This document shows positions 1 to 8,420 of a stretch of DNA of 64,000 nt, piece by piece; positions within the stretch are counted from its first letter, which is position 1, and each line of letters opens with the position of its first letter. Made by a program: the position numbers and the translations under genes. Origin of the DNA: Alphaproteobacteria bacterium LSUCC0719 (GTDB taxonomy: Bacteria; Pseudomonadota; Alphaproteobacteria; Puniceispirillales; Puniceispirillaceae). The stretch covers positions 496,001 to 560,000 of the forward strand of contig JBFPJN010000001.1 in assembly GCA_040839025.1 (NCBI GenBank). The letters are read 5' to 3'. Under the pieces are notes generated by a model. The model did no database searches. It saw only the letters and a list, made by a program, of their open reading frames with translations, and had not been told where the DNA came from.

Positions 1-1099
1 CAATCCGCAGTTCTGGAAGCCTGCCGGCCGCCAGCAACAGATCATGCTTCAGTCCGAACAGGAACGGATACCATTCGCGTGCCAGCGGTGTTTTCCACCG
101 CCATAGCAGGGTTTCAATGGCGGCAAAGCTGCTGTCGTCAGGTTGTGGGGGCGCTGCGGGAATCCGGTCATTCATCACCGGCATGTTGAACCAGGCGGCA
201 ATCTTGTGGAAATCGTCCGGAACACCGGCCTTTGCAAGCGCGCAGCGCCAGGCGGCCTCGTCGTCGCCTGCCACGATGATTTCCAGAAGAAGCAGATCTG
301 TTTCGATCATGCCGGTGCCATTCAACATCAGATCACCCGTTGTGGCACGGTTCGCGTGAGGTCCAACGAATAACCGCCGTGGACAGTAGTCGTTGCAATA
401 GACATTGTCCCACAGGATCAGCCGCTGTCCAAAGATGCTGCCGGCCGGTGTCGATTCCGGCGCCAGTGGGTTGGCACCGGCGACAATGTGTGATCCGCAA
501 TGAAAGACCGCCATATCCTCGGGAATGGCGGCGGTCATGGCCCGGTAGCTGTCAGCTGCGGCGTTGCTGATTTCGTCGGCATAGATGCGGGGCACGATCA
601 GGGTCGGCACATCAAGCCGGGCGGCAAGGCGGGTGGCGATGCCGGCATGGAGTGCGATTTCGTCAGACAGGGCGGAATCAAGCGTTGATGGTGGTGGCTC
701 AATATCGTCAAACATTATCACGATGGCAGTTGCACCAGCTGACTGCAGCGCCTGTGCCTTGGCCAGCAGCAGGTCGAATTCCGCGCTGTCGCGTCGGGAG
801 TCGTAATCCAGCCCCGGCGCGATTCCGCCGAAAATCATCACATCACGCATTGCCGCGGCCTTGCACAGGGCGGTGAAGTGCTGAAGCCATTCCTCTGGCC
901 ACGGGGTTCGCCATTCAACCCTGTGCCGGAGATCCTCCTTCGGCGCATAGAGATAGGCATTCAGACCCAGTCCGGCCATCCGCTCTATGATCCTGTTGCG
1001 GTCCTGCCAGGTCAGCAGACGACCGTAGTAGCCTTCGATATAACCACGGATTGGCGTTGCCGGGAGATGTGGTCCCAATATCTGCTGTGGATTGTTCAT
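1..1099 (-). CDS. GH84-family beta-N-acetylglucosaminidase, C-terminus beyond the window
   Basis: Partial gene: 366 codons are visible before it runs off the left edge. The N-terminal half has the GH84 pattern: GYIEGYYGR near residue 19, then AYLYAPKEDLRHR, then the catalytic Asp pair D131-D132 in MFDDIE, then LWDNVYCNDY and a G-P-H segment resembling the WDN-x-x-x-ND motif. GH84 enzymes hydrolyse terminal beta-GlcNAc by substrate-assisted catalysis. No signal peptide is visible (the protein starts MNNPQQILGP), so it is probably cytosolic. The ATG overlaps the stop of the upstream L,D-transpeptidase-like gene (ATGA), so the two are probably co-translated. AmpG, AnmK and NagA nearby suggest a substrate such as GlcNAc-anhydroMurNAc, the usual job of NagZ (inference). 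Family call is firm; substrate is not. Confidence 0.85.
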   Translation of the reverse strand, partial: MNNPQQILGPHLPATPIRGYIEGYYGRLLTWQDRNRIIERMAGLGLNAYLYAPKEDLRHRVEWRTPWPEEWLQHFTALCKAAAMRDVMIFGGIAPGLDYDSRRDSAEFDLLLAKAQALQSAGATAIVIMFDDIEPPPSTLDSALSDEIALHAGIATRLAARLDVPTLIVPRIYADEISNAAADSYRAMTAAIPEDMAVFHCGSHIVAGANPLAPESTPAGSIFGQRLILWDNVYCNDYCPRRLFVGPHANRATTGDLMLNGTGMIETDLLLLEIIVAGDDEAAWRCALAKAGVPDDFHKIAAWFNMPVMNDRIPAAPPQPDDSSFAAIETLLWRWKTPLAREWYPFLFGLKHDLLLAAGRLPELRI

Positions 1100-1644
1100 G
1101 GCAGGCTGTTCTGGTCTGCCGACGGGGCGTCAGCGGCAATGTGGATGGCTGTATCGGTGGTTGCCGCGCGCAGCAGCGCCAGCATGTCCTGCTTTGTCAC
1201 GGCGATACAGCCGGCGGTGTGGCTTGTGTCCGCCTCGCGAAGATGCAGGAAGATGGCGCTGCCATGATAGGGGACTGGTGGCGAATCATTATGTCCAAGC
1301 ACAACAATCAGGTCGTATAGAGAATCATCACGCCACAGTCTTTCATGCCTGGCCGGATGGGGCAGGTCGACCGGCCTGTTATAGGCCGGATCTTCCGGGT
1401 CGTCGCACCAGCCCATGTCAGGCGTCAACGCAATGGTCGGCAGCCCGGTTTCGGGACAAGACATACGGTCGGGCCGATAATATAGATAGCGCAAGGGCCA
1501 GGTTCCAAGCGGTGTTGCCATGTCGCCTTCACGTTTGGCATCACCGGCAACAAAACCTGTCCTGCCGACAAGGCAGTCACAGCGGTGATGGGGGGCTGTC
1601 AGGCCATATCCGGTGCCTGTGATGGTCACGGTCCAGTCTGTCAC
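1096..1644 (-). CDS. L,D-transpeptidase (YkuD) family protein without signal peptide
   Basis: A protein of about 182 residues with the YkuD/ErfK catalytic signature: H134-L-R, then SHTAGCIAV with Cys146 as the expected nucleophile. Family members use this Cys to cleave or cross-link at meso-diaminopimelate in peptide stems. I chose the GTG at 1644 because GAGGAGG lies nine bases upstream; a longer reading from a TTG at 1695 adds a low-complexity Arg-rich leader. With the GTG start the catalytic domain begins almost at once and there is no export signal, which is unusual for a cell-wall transpeptidase and fits an intracellular role on muropeptides (inference). It is the first gene of a two-gene operon with the GH84 gene and is divergent from ampG. 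Confidence 0.8.
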   Translation of the reverse strand: MTDWTVTITGTGYGLTAPHHRCDCLVGRTGFVAGDAKREGDMATPLGTWPLRYLYYRPDRMSCPETGLPTIALTPDMGWCDDPEDPAYNRPVDLPHPARHERLWRDDSLYDLIVVLGHNDSPPVPYHGSAIFLHLREADTSHTAGCIAVTKQDMLALLRAATTDTAIHIAADAPSADQNSLP

Positions 1645-1771
1645 CCTGTCATGCCTCCTCAATTGCGGGCCGGGCTGTCGCACATCCCGACTCAATATAA
1701 TTTGCCTTTATTGGACAACACGGCATAGCCTGATCTCAACCATAAAGACATTCAGGTGTTGGGAGGGGTAA

Positions 1772-3175
1772 GTGGTTCACCAGAAAACGGCCCAGTCTTC
1801 GGGCTTCATGTCAGATATGATCACATCCTATCTTGAACGCAGGATGGCACGCATTCTCCTGCTGGGGATGATCAGCGGCTTTCCCTGGGTTCTGATCGGA
1901 AGTTCCCTGTCACTTTGGCTCAAGGAGGATGGCCTGTCGAGAAGCGCCATCGGGTGGGCCGGACTTATATTCGGTGTCTATGCCTTCAACTTCCTGTGGG
2001 CACCACTGATCGACAGGCTTCGTGTGCCGGTATTGACTGACAGGCTTGGCCACCGCAAGGCATGGATCATCACGCTTCAGGCGATAATCCTGGCCTGTCT
2101 TCTGTTGTGGAGTACGATCGATCCAACCACGTCGCTGGCGCTGGTGATTGGTGCCGGTCTGATCATCGCCATCTGTTCGGCAACGCAGGATATCACCATC
2201 GACGCGTTGCGGATCGAACAGATCGACAAGGATGACGCCAAGGGCATGGCTGCCGGCGCGGCTGTGGCGGTAGTCGGCTGGTGGTCAGGCTACAAGCTTG
2301 GCGGGATGATCGCGTTGTTTCTTGCCGACCATTTGCAGACAAGCGGGGTTGAGAACTACTGGCAGATGACATTTGTCGCGCTTGGGGTTCTTGTCGTGCT
2401 GTTCAATGTCGGGCTTGTGTTCATTCCCGAAACCGGCACAAAGGAACGTGCCGCCGATCAGCGCAACGCCCAGCGGGCAATGGCCGAGCGCATGGGAGGG
2501 CAGGGCGCGATTGTCCAGCTGATCAGCTTTGTCACGACAACGGTAATTGAACCTCTCTGGTCATTCTTCCGCAAGAACGGCATCCAGATCGGGGTAATGA
2601 TCCTGGCCTTTATCTTCCTGTTCAAGATCGGTGAAGCCTTCATGGGCAAGATGTCGATCATCTTCTACAAGGAAGTTGGCTTCTCAAAATCGGATATCGC
2701 GATCTACTCCAAGGGGCTTGGCTGGATCACAACCGTCGCCTTTACGCTGATTGGCGGGCTTTTCGCGCTGCGCACAGGTGTTGTCAAAGCGTTGCTGATC
2801 TCCGGCATCGCCATGGCGGCAACGAATATCCTGTTCAGCGTCCTGCACTGGGTCGGACAGAACGAGATCATGTTCGCCATTGCGGTGATTGCCGATGATC
2901 TTGCCGCCGCATTTGCCACTGTTGCCTTTGTGACGTTCATATCGCTTCTTGTCGACCGTAACTACACGGCAACGCAATATGCACTTCTGGCCTCGATCGG
3001 CACGCTGGGGCGGACCCTGCTGGCATCGTCATCCGGGGCGCTTGTTGACTGGCTGAATGGCGACTGGGGCATCTTCTTTATCATCACCGCCATAATGGTC
3101 ATTCCGGCTCTGGCGGTTCTGTGGATGCTCAGGAACAAGCTGTTTTCAAAGACCGACCATCAAGCCGCAGAATGA
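1772..3175 (+). CDS. ampG: AmpG-like muropeptide permease (MFS)
   Basis: A 467-residue polytopic membrane protein. The first transmembrane segment and loop read SGFPWVLIGSSLSLWLKEDG, then FLWAPLIDR and a basic HRKAWI loop, the characteristic N-terminal pattern of AmpG/SLC33-like permeases. AmpG imports GlcNAc-1,6-anhydroMurNAc-peptides from the periplasm by proton symport. The GTG at 1772 has a strong GGGAGGGG ribosome site just upstream; an internal ATG at 1808 has none, so the longer form is preferred. The gene overlaps tail-to-tail by 47 bp with the amidase/peptidase fusion gene. Its neighbours (amidase, AnmK, NagA) make muropeptide uptake the likely function, although related acetyl-CoA or siderophore permeases share the fold. 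Confidence 0.85.
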   Translation: MVHQKTAQSSGFMSDMITSYLERRMARILLLGMISGFPWVLIGSSLSLWLKEDGLSRSAIGWAGLIFGVYAFNFLWAPLIDRLRVPVLTDRLGHRKAWIITLQAIILACLLLWSTIDPTTSLALVIGAGLIIAICSATQDITIDALRIEQIDKDDAKGMAAGAAVAVVGWWSGYKLGGMIALFLADHLQTSGVENYWQMTFVALGVLVVLFNVGLVFIPETGTKERAADQRNAQRAMAERMGGQGAIVQLISFVTTTVIEPLWSFFRKNGIQIGVMILAFIFLFKIGEAFMGKMSIIFYKEVGFSKSDIAIYSKGLGWITTVAFTLIGGLFALRTGVVKALLISGIAMAATNILFSVLHWVGQNEIMFAIAVIADDLAAAFATVAFVTFISLLVDRNYTATQYALLASIGTLGRTLLASSSGALVDWLNGDWGIFFIITAIMVIPALAVLWMLRNKLFSKTDHQAAE

Positions 3176-4382
3176 TCGCAGGTGCGGCAGAGGCGGCGTC
3201 AACGCGTATCAATGCGTCTGATGCCGCCTCGCTTGCCACGGCATGATGATGTGCGTTGGCATGTAAGAACCTGTCCGGTGACTGAAATATCCCGACATGA
3301 CCCGGCCAGAAGGCAATGTCACCGCGTCGAGCCGCTGTTGGGTCGACGGTGATTGTCCGGCTTTGTGCCTGAAACCATTCGAATTGCGGGCCGCTGTCGC
3401 GTGGACAGGCAATGCCGGTTGCCTGCAGAGCAAGCTGCAGCAGTCCCGAACAATCTATCCCGGCTGCACTTCGCCCGCCCCACAGATAGGGCGTGCCGAT
3501 GAAGCGCTCGGCGATCCTGACAAAATCATCCTCCACCTCGTCGACCGGCAGGGTGGACCGAACAGGAATATATCCTGTGGTGCCATTGCCAAGGGAAATG
3601 GCGTGCCAGTCACCGGTGGTTGCTGAAACGGTCACACATGCCCCCATCGATAGCCGCATCACTGCCGGTGATTTTACATCCGGCGCGGATTGCGCGTGGA
3701 TTGACGCCGCGCTGATCCGATGCGTTCCTTTGATGACGGGCCCCAATGTCCCCTCGCTGGTGATCCAGCCTTCATAATCATCCACCAGCAGACGGATACG
3801 GGTATGAGTCCCATTCTGTTCCAGGATTTCGACCAATTCCCCGAACAAGGCTTCCGTTTCCAGGGGGGAGTCCTCGGATGTGGCGCGCCGTAGCGGCAAT
3901 GAGGCGGCGCAGACCATCATCTGTGTTCCATGCTCTTGGCACTGACGGTCCCGCCACCATTCGGCGACCTCGAAATTGGGACAGGTTTTGTGTGTGTCGA
4001 CGGCATCGCGATGGCCGACAATACGGGCCTTTGGATACCGGCTTTGCCACTGGGCAAGAAGGTTGGCCAGACTGTCCATCTGCGCTGCGGTAAAGCTGTT
4101 GCGGCCAATCAGGCATACGCCAAGGCTTCGCTCATTGGCGCCTTTCACATGCGCGCCGCGCCAATATTCGGGTCGCCCCGCCTCGCACAGGCCATCACGC
4201 CCGATAACCCTGTGGTAGCCAATGCCATCCCATCCAAAACCAAGATGCATCGCCTGAATGTCGCGTGCCCGCAAGGGTTCGTCATCAGGCGTGTCCGAGC
4301 AATGCACGACAAGCAATTCAATGGCATCGCTTTCAAGAAGGCCATCTATCGGCTGCCGGCGAGAGGGGGGCGAACGGGTCAT
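3129..4382 (-). CDS. Fusion of T7-lysozyme-like N-acetylmuramoyl-L-alanine amidase, SH3-like region and NlpC/P60 peptidase
   Basis: One uninterrupted 417-codon frame. Residues 20-145 are an Amidase_2/PGRP domain closely resembling phage T7 lysozyme: VVHCSDT (zinc ligand H27), GIGYHRVI (Y56), GAHVKG, SLGVCLIG, GHRD (H124) and HKTCPNF (K132, zinc ligand C134). Residues 155-285 look like two SH3-type segments. Residues 290-410 are NlpC/P60: GTPYLWGGRSAAGIDCSG with nucleophile C311, GHVGIF with H362, FLHAN with H374. The amidase would cut MurNAc-L-Ala; NlpC/P60 would cut D-Glu-diaminopimelate or a similar bond. No signal peptide is visible, so it should work in the cytosol like AmpD. Its ATG overlaps the anmK stop (ATGA). 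Confidence 0.88.
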   Translation of the reverse strand: MTRSPPSRRQPIDGLLESDAIELLVVHCSDTPDDEPLRARDIQAMHLGFGWDGIGYHRVIGRDGLCEAGRPEYWRGAHVKGANERSLGVCLIGRNSFTAAQMDSLANLLAQWQSRYPKARIVGHRDAVDTHKTCPNFEVAEWWRDRQCQEHGTQMMVCAASLPLRRATSEDSPLETEALFGELVEILEQNGTHTRIRLLVDDYEGWITSEGTLGPVIKGTHRISAASIHAQSAPDVKSPAVMRLSMGACVTVSATTGDWHAISLGNGTTGYIPVRSTLPVDEVEDDFVRIAERFIGTPYLWGGRSAAGIDCSGLLQLALQATGIACPRDSGPQFEWFQAQSRTITVDPTAARRGDIAFWPGHVGIFQSPDRFLHANAHHHAVASEAASDALIRVDAASAAPAIILRLDGRSLKTACS

Positions 4383-5539
4383 GCGTGGTCTCCTGACCCT
4401 GCCAGCCTAGCAGACGCATTCGATACCGCAAGCCGACCTGCCGGCATGGGCGAGGGGACGCCGGTGGTCTCTGGATAGCTTGCCGGCAGACCGGCGACAT
4501 GGCGTGCCGCAAGATAGGCAAAACATTCGGCTTCGACGGCATCACCACGCCAGCCAAGCTTGTCTGCCGGGTCCAGGGCAACCCCAGCCTGTTCGGTGAT
4601 CGCGCGTAACAGCGTCCTGTTATGGCGACCGCCCCCACAGACGATCAGCCTGTCGATGTTTACCGGCAGCATTGCAAGGGCCCGCGCCACACCTGCCGCA
4701 GCAAGCGCGGTCAGCAGGGCCGCCCCGTCAGCAAGAGAGAGTCCCTTTGCAAGAGATGCTGAAAAATCGTTTCTGTCCAGTGACTTTGGGGGCTTAAGTG
4801 AGAAATAGGATTTATTCATGATTTGGGCAAGCCGATCCTTGTCCACGGTGCCACTTGCGGCAATCAGACCATCTTTGTCCATCGAGCCGGCATCGTGCAT
4901 CCTGATCCAGTCATCAATTGGCGCATTCGCGGGGCCGGTGTCAAATCCGATCAGACGTCCATCATCCCCCTGCCATGTGATATTGCCAACACCACCAAGA
5001 TTGAGAACTGCAACCGATGGGTCGGCATTGGCGCGCTTCAGCAGCGTGGCGTGGTAACAGGGGCAAAGAGGCGCGCCGTGCCCACCTGCGGCAACGTCAT
5101 CGGTACGAAAGTCGAACACCACAGGCCGTCCAATCATACTCGCCATAAGTGCGCCATCGCCAAGCTGGCGTGTGCGGCCCTTTGTGGTGGTGTCTGGAGG
5201 GTGATGCAGAACGGTCTGACCGTGAAACCCGACGGCGGATATAGCTTCCATCGGAAGGTCATGACTGCGGGCGGTGTCGATTACGGCCTGTGCCTGCGCG
5301 ATTGTCAGCGCCGCCTCGGTTTCCGCAAATATGGCTGGTTCCGGACCCTCAAACTGCCAGTCCTGCGCTGCCGCAACAGACGCCGCGATCAGCTTGCGGG
5401 TATTGTCTGGATAGGGAACCAGTGCCGCCGGGCCGAATTCCAACACGATATCGCCATCGGTATGAAGAAAGGCAATGTCGATCTGGCCGTCGAGTACCGT
5501 GCCGGTCATCAGTCCGGCAAACCATCCCGGCGTCATCAT
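4379..5539 (-). CDS. anmK: Anhydro-N-acetylmuramic acid kinase
   Basis: Phosphorylates and opens 1,6-anhydroMurNAc to MurNAc-6-phosphate in cell-wall recycling. Visible motifs: GLMTGTVLDG near the N-terminus (usually GLMSGTSLDG), GFHGQTVLHHP, FDFRTDDVAAGG, LNLGGVGNIT and GFDTGPANAPIDDW around the catalytic Asp (usually GPGN). I placed the start at the ATG at 5539 because it aligns with family N-termini and gives 386 residues; the frame is open up to a GTG at 5623 that would add 28 residues. It is the first gene of an operon with the amidase/NlpC fusion and is divergent from nagA. The altered MTGTV and GPAN residues deserve attention, but the family assignment is secure. Confidence 0.9.
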   Translation of the reverse strand: MMTPGWFAGLMTGTVLDGQIDIAFLHTDGDIVLEFGPAALVPYPDNTRKLIAASVAAAQDWQFEGPEPAIFAETEAALTIAQAQAVIDTARSHDLPMEAISAVGFHGQTVLHHPPDTTTKGRTRQLGDGALMASMIGRPVVFDFRTDDVAAGGHGAPLCPCYHATLLKRANADPSVAVLNLGGVGNITWQGDDGRLIGFDTGPANAPIDDWIRMHDAGSMDKDGLIAASGTVDKDRLAQIMNKSYFSLKPPKSLDRNDFSASLAKGLSLADGAALLTALAAAGVARALAMLPVNIDRLIVCGGGRHNRTLLRAITEQAGVALDPADKLGWRGDAVEAECFAYLAARHVAGLPASYPETTGVPSPMPAGRLAVSNASARLAGSGDHA

Positions 5540-5750
5540 GATCGGTGCTTTCGCGGCATCAAGTGGTAGCCCTGTTCCTGATGAGGTCAACACCCTCGGA
5601 TCCGCCAGAAGTCTGGCAGGCACGAGGTTCCAACCCGTTCAGGATATAACAAAAACCGCTATTCCCCCTAGTCCTGATAGGAAGAATGGACAGGCTCGAC
5701 CGCATTTCATGGCCAGATTTGCCTTGATCCTGTGCAGGAGTTGTCCCGGC

Positions 5751-5808
5751 GGTTGGCCGGTGGTTGGCTGGTGGTTGGCTGGTGGTTGGCCGGTGGTGTT
5801 TGGCTGGT
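5751..5808. repeat. Tandem 11-bp repeat between anmK and nagA
   Basis: Four back-to-back copies of GGTTGGCYGGT occupy 5751-5794 (Y is C, T, T, C), followed by a degenerate fifth copy to 5808. The array is G/T-rich on the plus strand and lies about 60 bp upstream of the nagA ATG and about 210 bp upstream of the anmK ATG. The 11-bp spacing is close to one helical turn, so identical protein faces would be presented; the GG runs could also form a non-B structure. No function is established. Confidence 0.85.
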
Positions 5809-5865
5809 GGGAATTGACCGGCGGCTGACTGTACGCCATACCAGAACAACAGGACGCTACAGATC

Positions 5866-7077
5866 ATGGCACCAAGAATGACACCGGATGACCCCAATAT
5901 TCACGCCAGCTATCGGATACAGGCAAACAGACTGTTTCCCGGTGGCGGCGAAGCGCCGCTTCTGGATCAGATCATCGAAATCAGTGACGGCGTGATCAGC
6001 CGCATTCTGCCGCTTGCCGACGTGCGTGATGCAGCGGATGGTCCGGCGGCGTTTCACCATTTTGAGATTGTGGCTCCGGGATTTATCGATCTGCAGATCA
6101 ATGGGGCCGGTGGGGCGATGTTCAATGACACGCCCGATATGCCGACACTGGCCTGCATGGCGGCAGCGGCAGGCAAGGGGGGTACCTGCCATCTTCTGCC
6201 AACCTTCATTACCGCGCCCGGCACCTCTTACATGGCCGCGCTTGATGCGGTTGCGGCATGGGATGGCCCTGAAATCCTGGGCATTCATCTTGAAGGCCCC
6301 TTCCTGTCACGGAAAAAGCCGGGTATCCATCCTCCTGATGCGATCAGGCCCATGACTGACGATGATGTTGCCAGACTGTGCGCATTTGCCGGAGGATTTG
6401 CCGGTCGTGTGATGCTGACACTGGCACCGGAAGAGGCGACACCGGCGCATCTCCAACAGCTTCACGACGCAGGGATCATCCTGTTTGCCGGCCATACCGA
6501 TGCCAGCGCCCAAGAAATGTCCCGGGCTGTTGATCATGGGCTGCGGGGGGTGACGCATCTCTTCAACGCCTGTTCACAGATCACCGCCCGCGAGCCTGGT
6601 GTCGTCGGGGCGGCGTTCATAGACAATAGGCTGGTGGCCGGCATTATCGCGGATGGTCATCACGTTGATCCTGACAATCTGGCACTTGCGGCACGCCTGA
6701 TGTCGGGGCGGCTGTGCCTTGTTTCGGACAGCATGTCGAGCTATGGTAGCACCCTTGACTCCTTCAGTGTCGCCGGCAGGCAGGTCAGCCTGATCGACGG
6801 TCGTCTGCAAGCTGATGATGGCACGCTTGGCGGCGCGCATCTTGGTCTGGACGAGGCTGTCCGGACAATGGTGACGAGGGCGGGCGTATCGCTTGCCGAG
6901 GCGCTTGATATGGCAAGCGGGATCCCGGCCAATATTCTAGGTCTTGCGGACAGTCATGGACGAATCGAGCCGGGGCGGCCGGCCAGTCTGAGTTGCCTTG
7001 ATGAAACGCTTGGCGCATGCGCCGTGATCGTTGGGGGTGTCCTGTCAGCCAATGGCTCCGGTGCCGACGGGTCGTGA
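5866..7077 (+). CDS. nagA: N-acetylglucosamine-6-phosphate deacetylase
   Basis: Deacetylates GlcNAc-6-phosphate to glucosamine-6-phosphate, the last recycling step before glycolysis or re-use in wall synthesis. Amidohydrolase motifs are in order: APGFIDLQINGAGG (70-83), GIHLEGPF with metal ligand E143, AGHTDA with H210, THLFNA with H231, DGHH (264-266) and the catalytic Asp D288 in VSDSM. The length of 403 residues is normal. The ATG at 5866 is preceded by AGGAC. It is transcribed divergently from anmK across the 11-bp repeat array. The MurQ etherase that would link AnmK to NagA is not in the window. Confidence 0.92.
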   Translation: MAPRMTPDDPNIHASYRIQANRLFPGGGEAPLLDQIIEISDGVISRILPLADVRDAADGPAAFHHFEIVAPGFIDLQINGAGGAMFNDTPDMPTLACMAAAAGKGGTCHLLPTFITAPGTSYMAALDAVAAWDGPEILGIHLEGPFLSRKKPGIHPPDAIRPMTDDDVARLCAFAGGFAGRVMLTLAPEEATPAHLQQLHDAGIILFAGHTDASAQEMSRAVDHGLRGVTHLFNACSQITAREPGVVGAAFIDNRLVAGIIADGHHVDPDNLALAARLMSGRLCLVSDSMSSYGSTLDSFSVAGRQVSLIDGRLQADDGTLGGAHLGLDEAVRTMVTRAGVSLAEALDMASGIPANILGLADSHGRIEPGRPASLSCLDETLGACAVIVGGVLSANGSGADGS

Positions 7078-7098
7078 CGCATCACAATTGACCCGGTG

Positions 7099-8163
7099 CT
7101 AGAGTGCGATACCCGTCATGCCGGAAATATCATCAAAGGCATGCTGTGTTGCCGGATCAATAGGAATGCCGTCAACCCGGCGGCGGTCTGCCTCGTCCCA
7201 TTCACGGTCGCCCGGTGCCATGACACGCGCGCCCTCCCGTGGCGGGCTGTTGCGAAGCGACGACAGGTAATTGCGCATCCCGGCGCTGAAGATTTCTGCT
7301 GCCACAAAGGCGGATGGATCCAGCGCGATGATGAAGGCGCCAAGATGACGCGGTGTGGACATATCCGGATCATCCATCGACATGAGTTCAGGTGAAATCC
7401 GCATGCCCGTCATGACTGCCGAGAAAATCTCGGCAACGCCGCCAAGCCCGGCTCCCTTGAATCCGAAGGCACCGCCAAGAGGTGCCAGCATGTCGGCTGT
7501 GTTCGGGTCTGTCACATCTGCTCCCGATGCGTCAGAGGCGATGCCGACCGGCAGGGTTTCACCAAGAGACTGGTAAAGCTGAACACGGTTCCAGGGGATC
7601 GAGCTTGTCGCCATGTCGAGAAGCCAAGGATTGCCGTCGGCTGGAAACCCAACCGCAATCGGGTTGGTGCCGTGATAGCGAACCGCACCATCATGCAGCC
7701 GGACCAGACTGTCCGAATTGCCGAACACTAATGCACCAAACCCCCTTTCGGCGAGGTCGAGTGCATAGGCACCAGCTGCCCCAAAATGCGAACTGTTGCG
7801 AATGCCGACAGCCGCTATCCCGGATTCGCGCGCCATTTCGCTGGCGTGGGCAGCGGCCTGATACATAGCGCGCGCGCCATGGGCGTGATCGGCATCCAGT
7901 GTTCCGGACCCATGTCTTGTCGCGGTAAAGGTCATGGCGGGAGTTCCATTCACCCTGCCGCCAAGGATGGCTTTCCGGTAATGTGGCAGCAGTCTGAAGC
8001 CATGACTGTCAACGCCATGAAGGCTGGCATGAAGCATCGCGCGCGTGGCATCGCGGGCTGTCGGCTCTTCTGCGCCAGCCTCTGTCAGGACTGCGTTGCT
8101 GAAGGTGGTAAGGCGCGCCGCCGTAATTTTATCTAGCTTGTCGGCTGATCCGGTGTTGTTCAT
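7099..8163 (-). CDS. Ldh2 family NAD(P)-dependent dehydrogenase (malate/L-lactate/ureidoglycolate type)
   Basis: A protein of about 354 residues of the Ldh_2 (YlbC/YiaK/ComC) family, which oxidises 2-hydroxy acids with NAD(P) and uses a non-Rossmann fold. Diagnostic segments: HGVDSHGFRLLPHY, GIRNSSHFGAAGAYA, GTNPIAVGFPADGNPWLLDMA (within a longer run) and GFKGAGLGG. The ATG at 8163, preceded by AGGAC, aligns with the family; the open frame upstream to 8313 lacks a plausible ribosome site. It ends 22 bp from nagA, tail to tail. The 2-hydroxy acid substrate cannot be told from sequence. D-lactate released during MurNAc recycling is one thought, but this family usually prefers other substrates. 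Confidence 0.85.
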   Translation of the reverse strand: MNNTGSADKLDKITAARLTTFSNAVLTEAGAEEPTARDATRAMLHASLHGVDSHGFRLLPHYRKAILGGRVNGTPAMTFTATRHGSGTLDADHAHGARAMYQAAAHASEMARESGIAAVGIRNSSHFGAAGAYALDLAERGFGALVFGNSDSLVRLHDGAVRYHGTNPIAVGFPADGNPWLLDMATSSIPWNRVQLYQSLGETLPVGIASDASGADVTDPNTADMLAPLGGAFGFKGAGLGGVAEIFSAVMTGMRISPELMSMDDPDMSTPRHLGAFIIALDPSAFVAAEIFSAGMRNYLSSLRNSPPREGARVMAPGDREWDEADRRRVDGIPIDPATQHAFDDISGMTGIAL

Positions 8164-8420
8164 TGTCGTCCTGTCTGGCTGAATCCTGAAAGTGATGACC
8201 TGCATATGTGGCGCAGTCCGGTTGATCAGCCTAGCCATATGAACAGGTGCCTTGCCACCCAAAATGGCGATATCATGGCTCTTGCGGTGAATTCCGCGAT
8301 CAGGGTACATCAAGCGCTGACCCGGCCAGCGGACCGAATGCGGCGTTCAGGATGACGTATCTGATCGTATCTCATCGCATCGCGCTGTCGTGGATGCGGA
8401 CAATCAAGGAAGGTCAGCCG

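Noticed and set aside
878-1267. 129-codon plus-strand frame
   Set aside because: It is antisense to the GH84 and L,D-transpeptidase-like genes, whose motifs establish the minus strand as coding.
4823-5569. 248-codon plus-strand frame
   Set aside because: Antisense to anmK; no domain resemblance, and anmK motifs are clear on the other strand.
5751-5808. CRISPR array
   Set aside because: The units are 11 bp, directly abutting with no spacers, and no cas genes are in the window.
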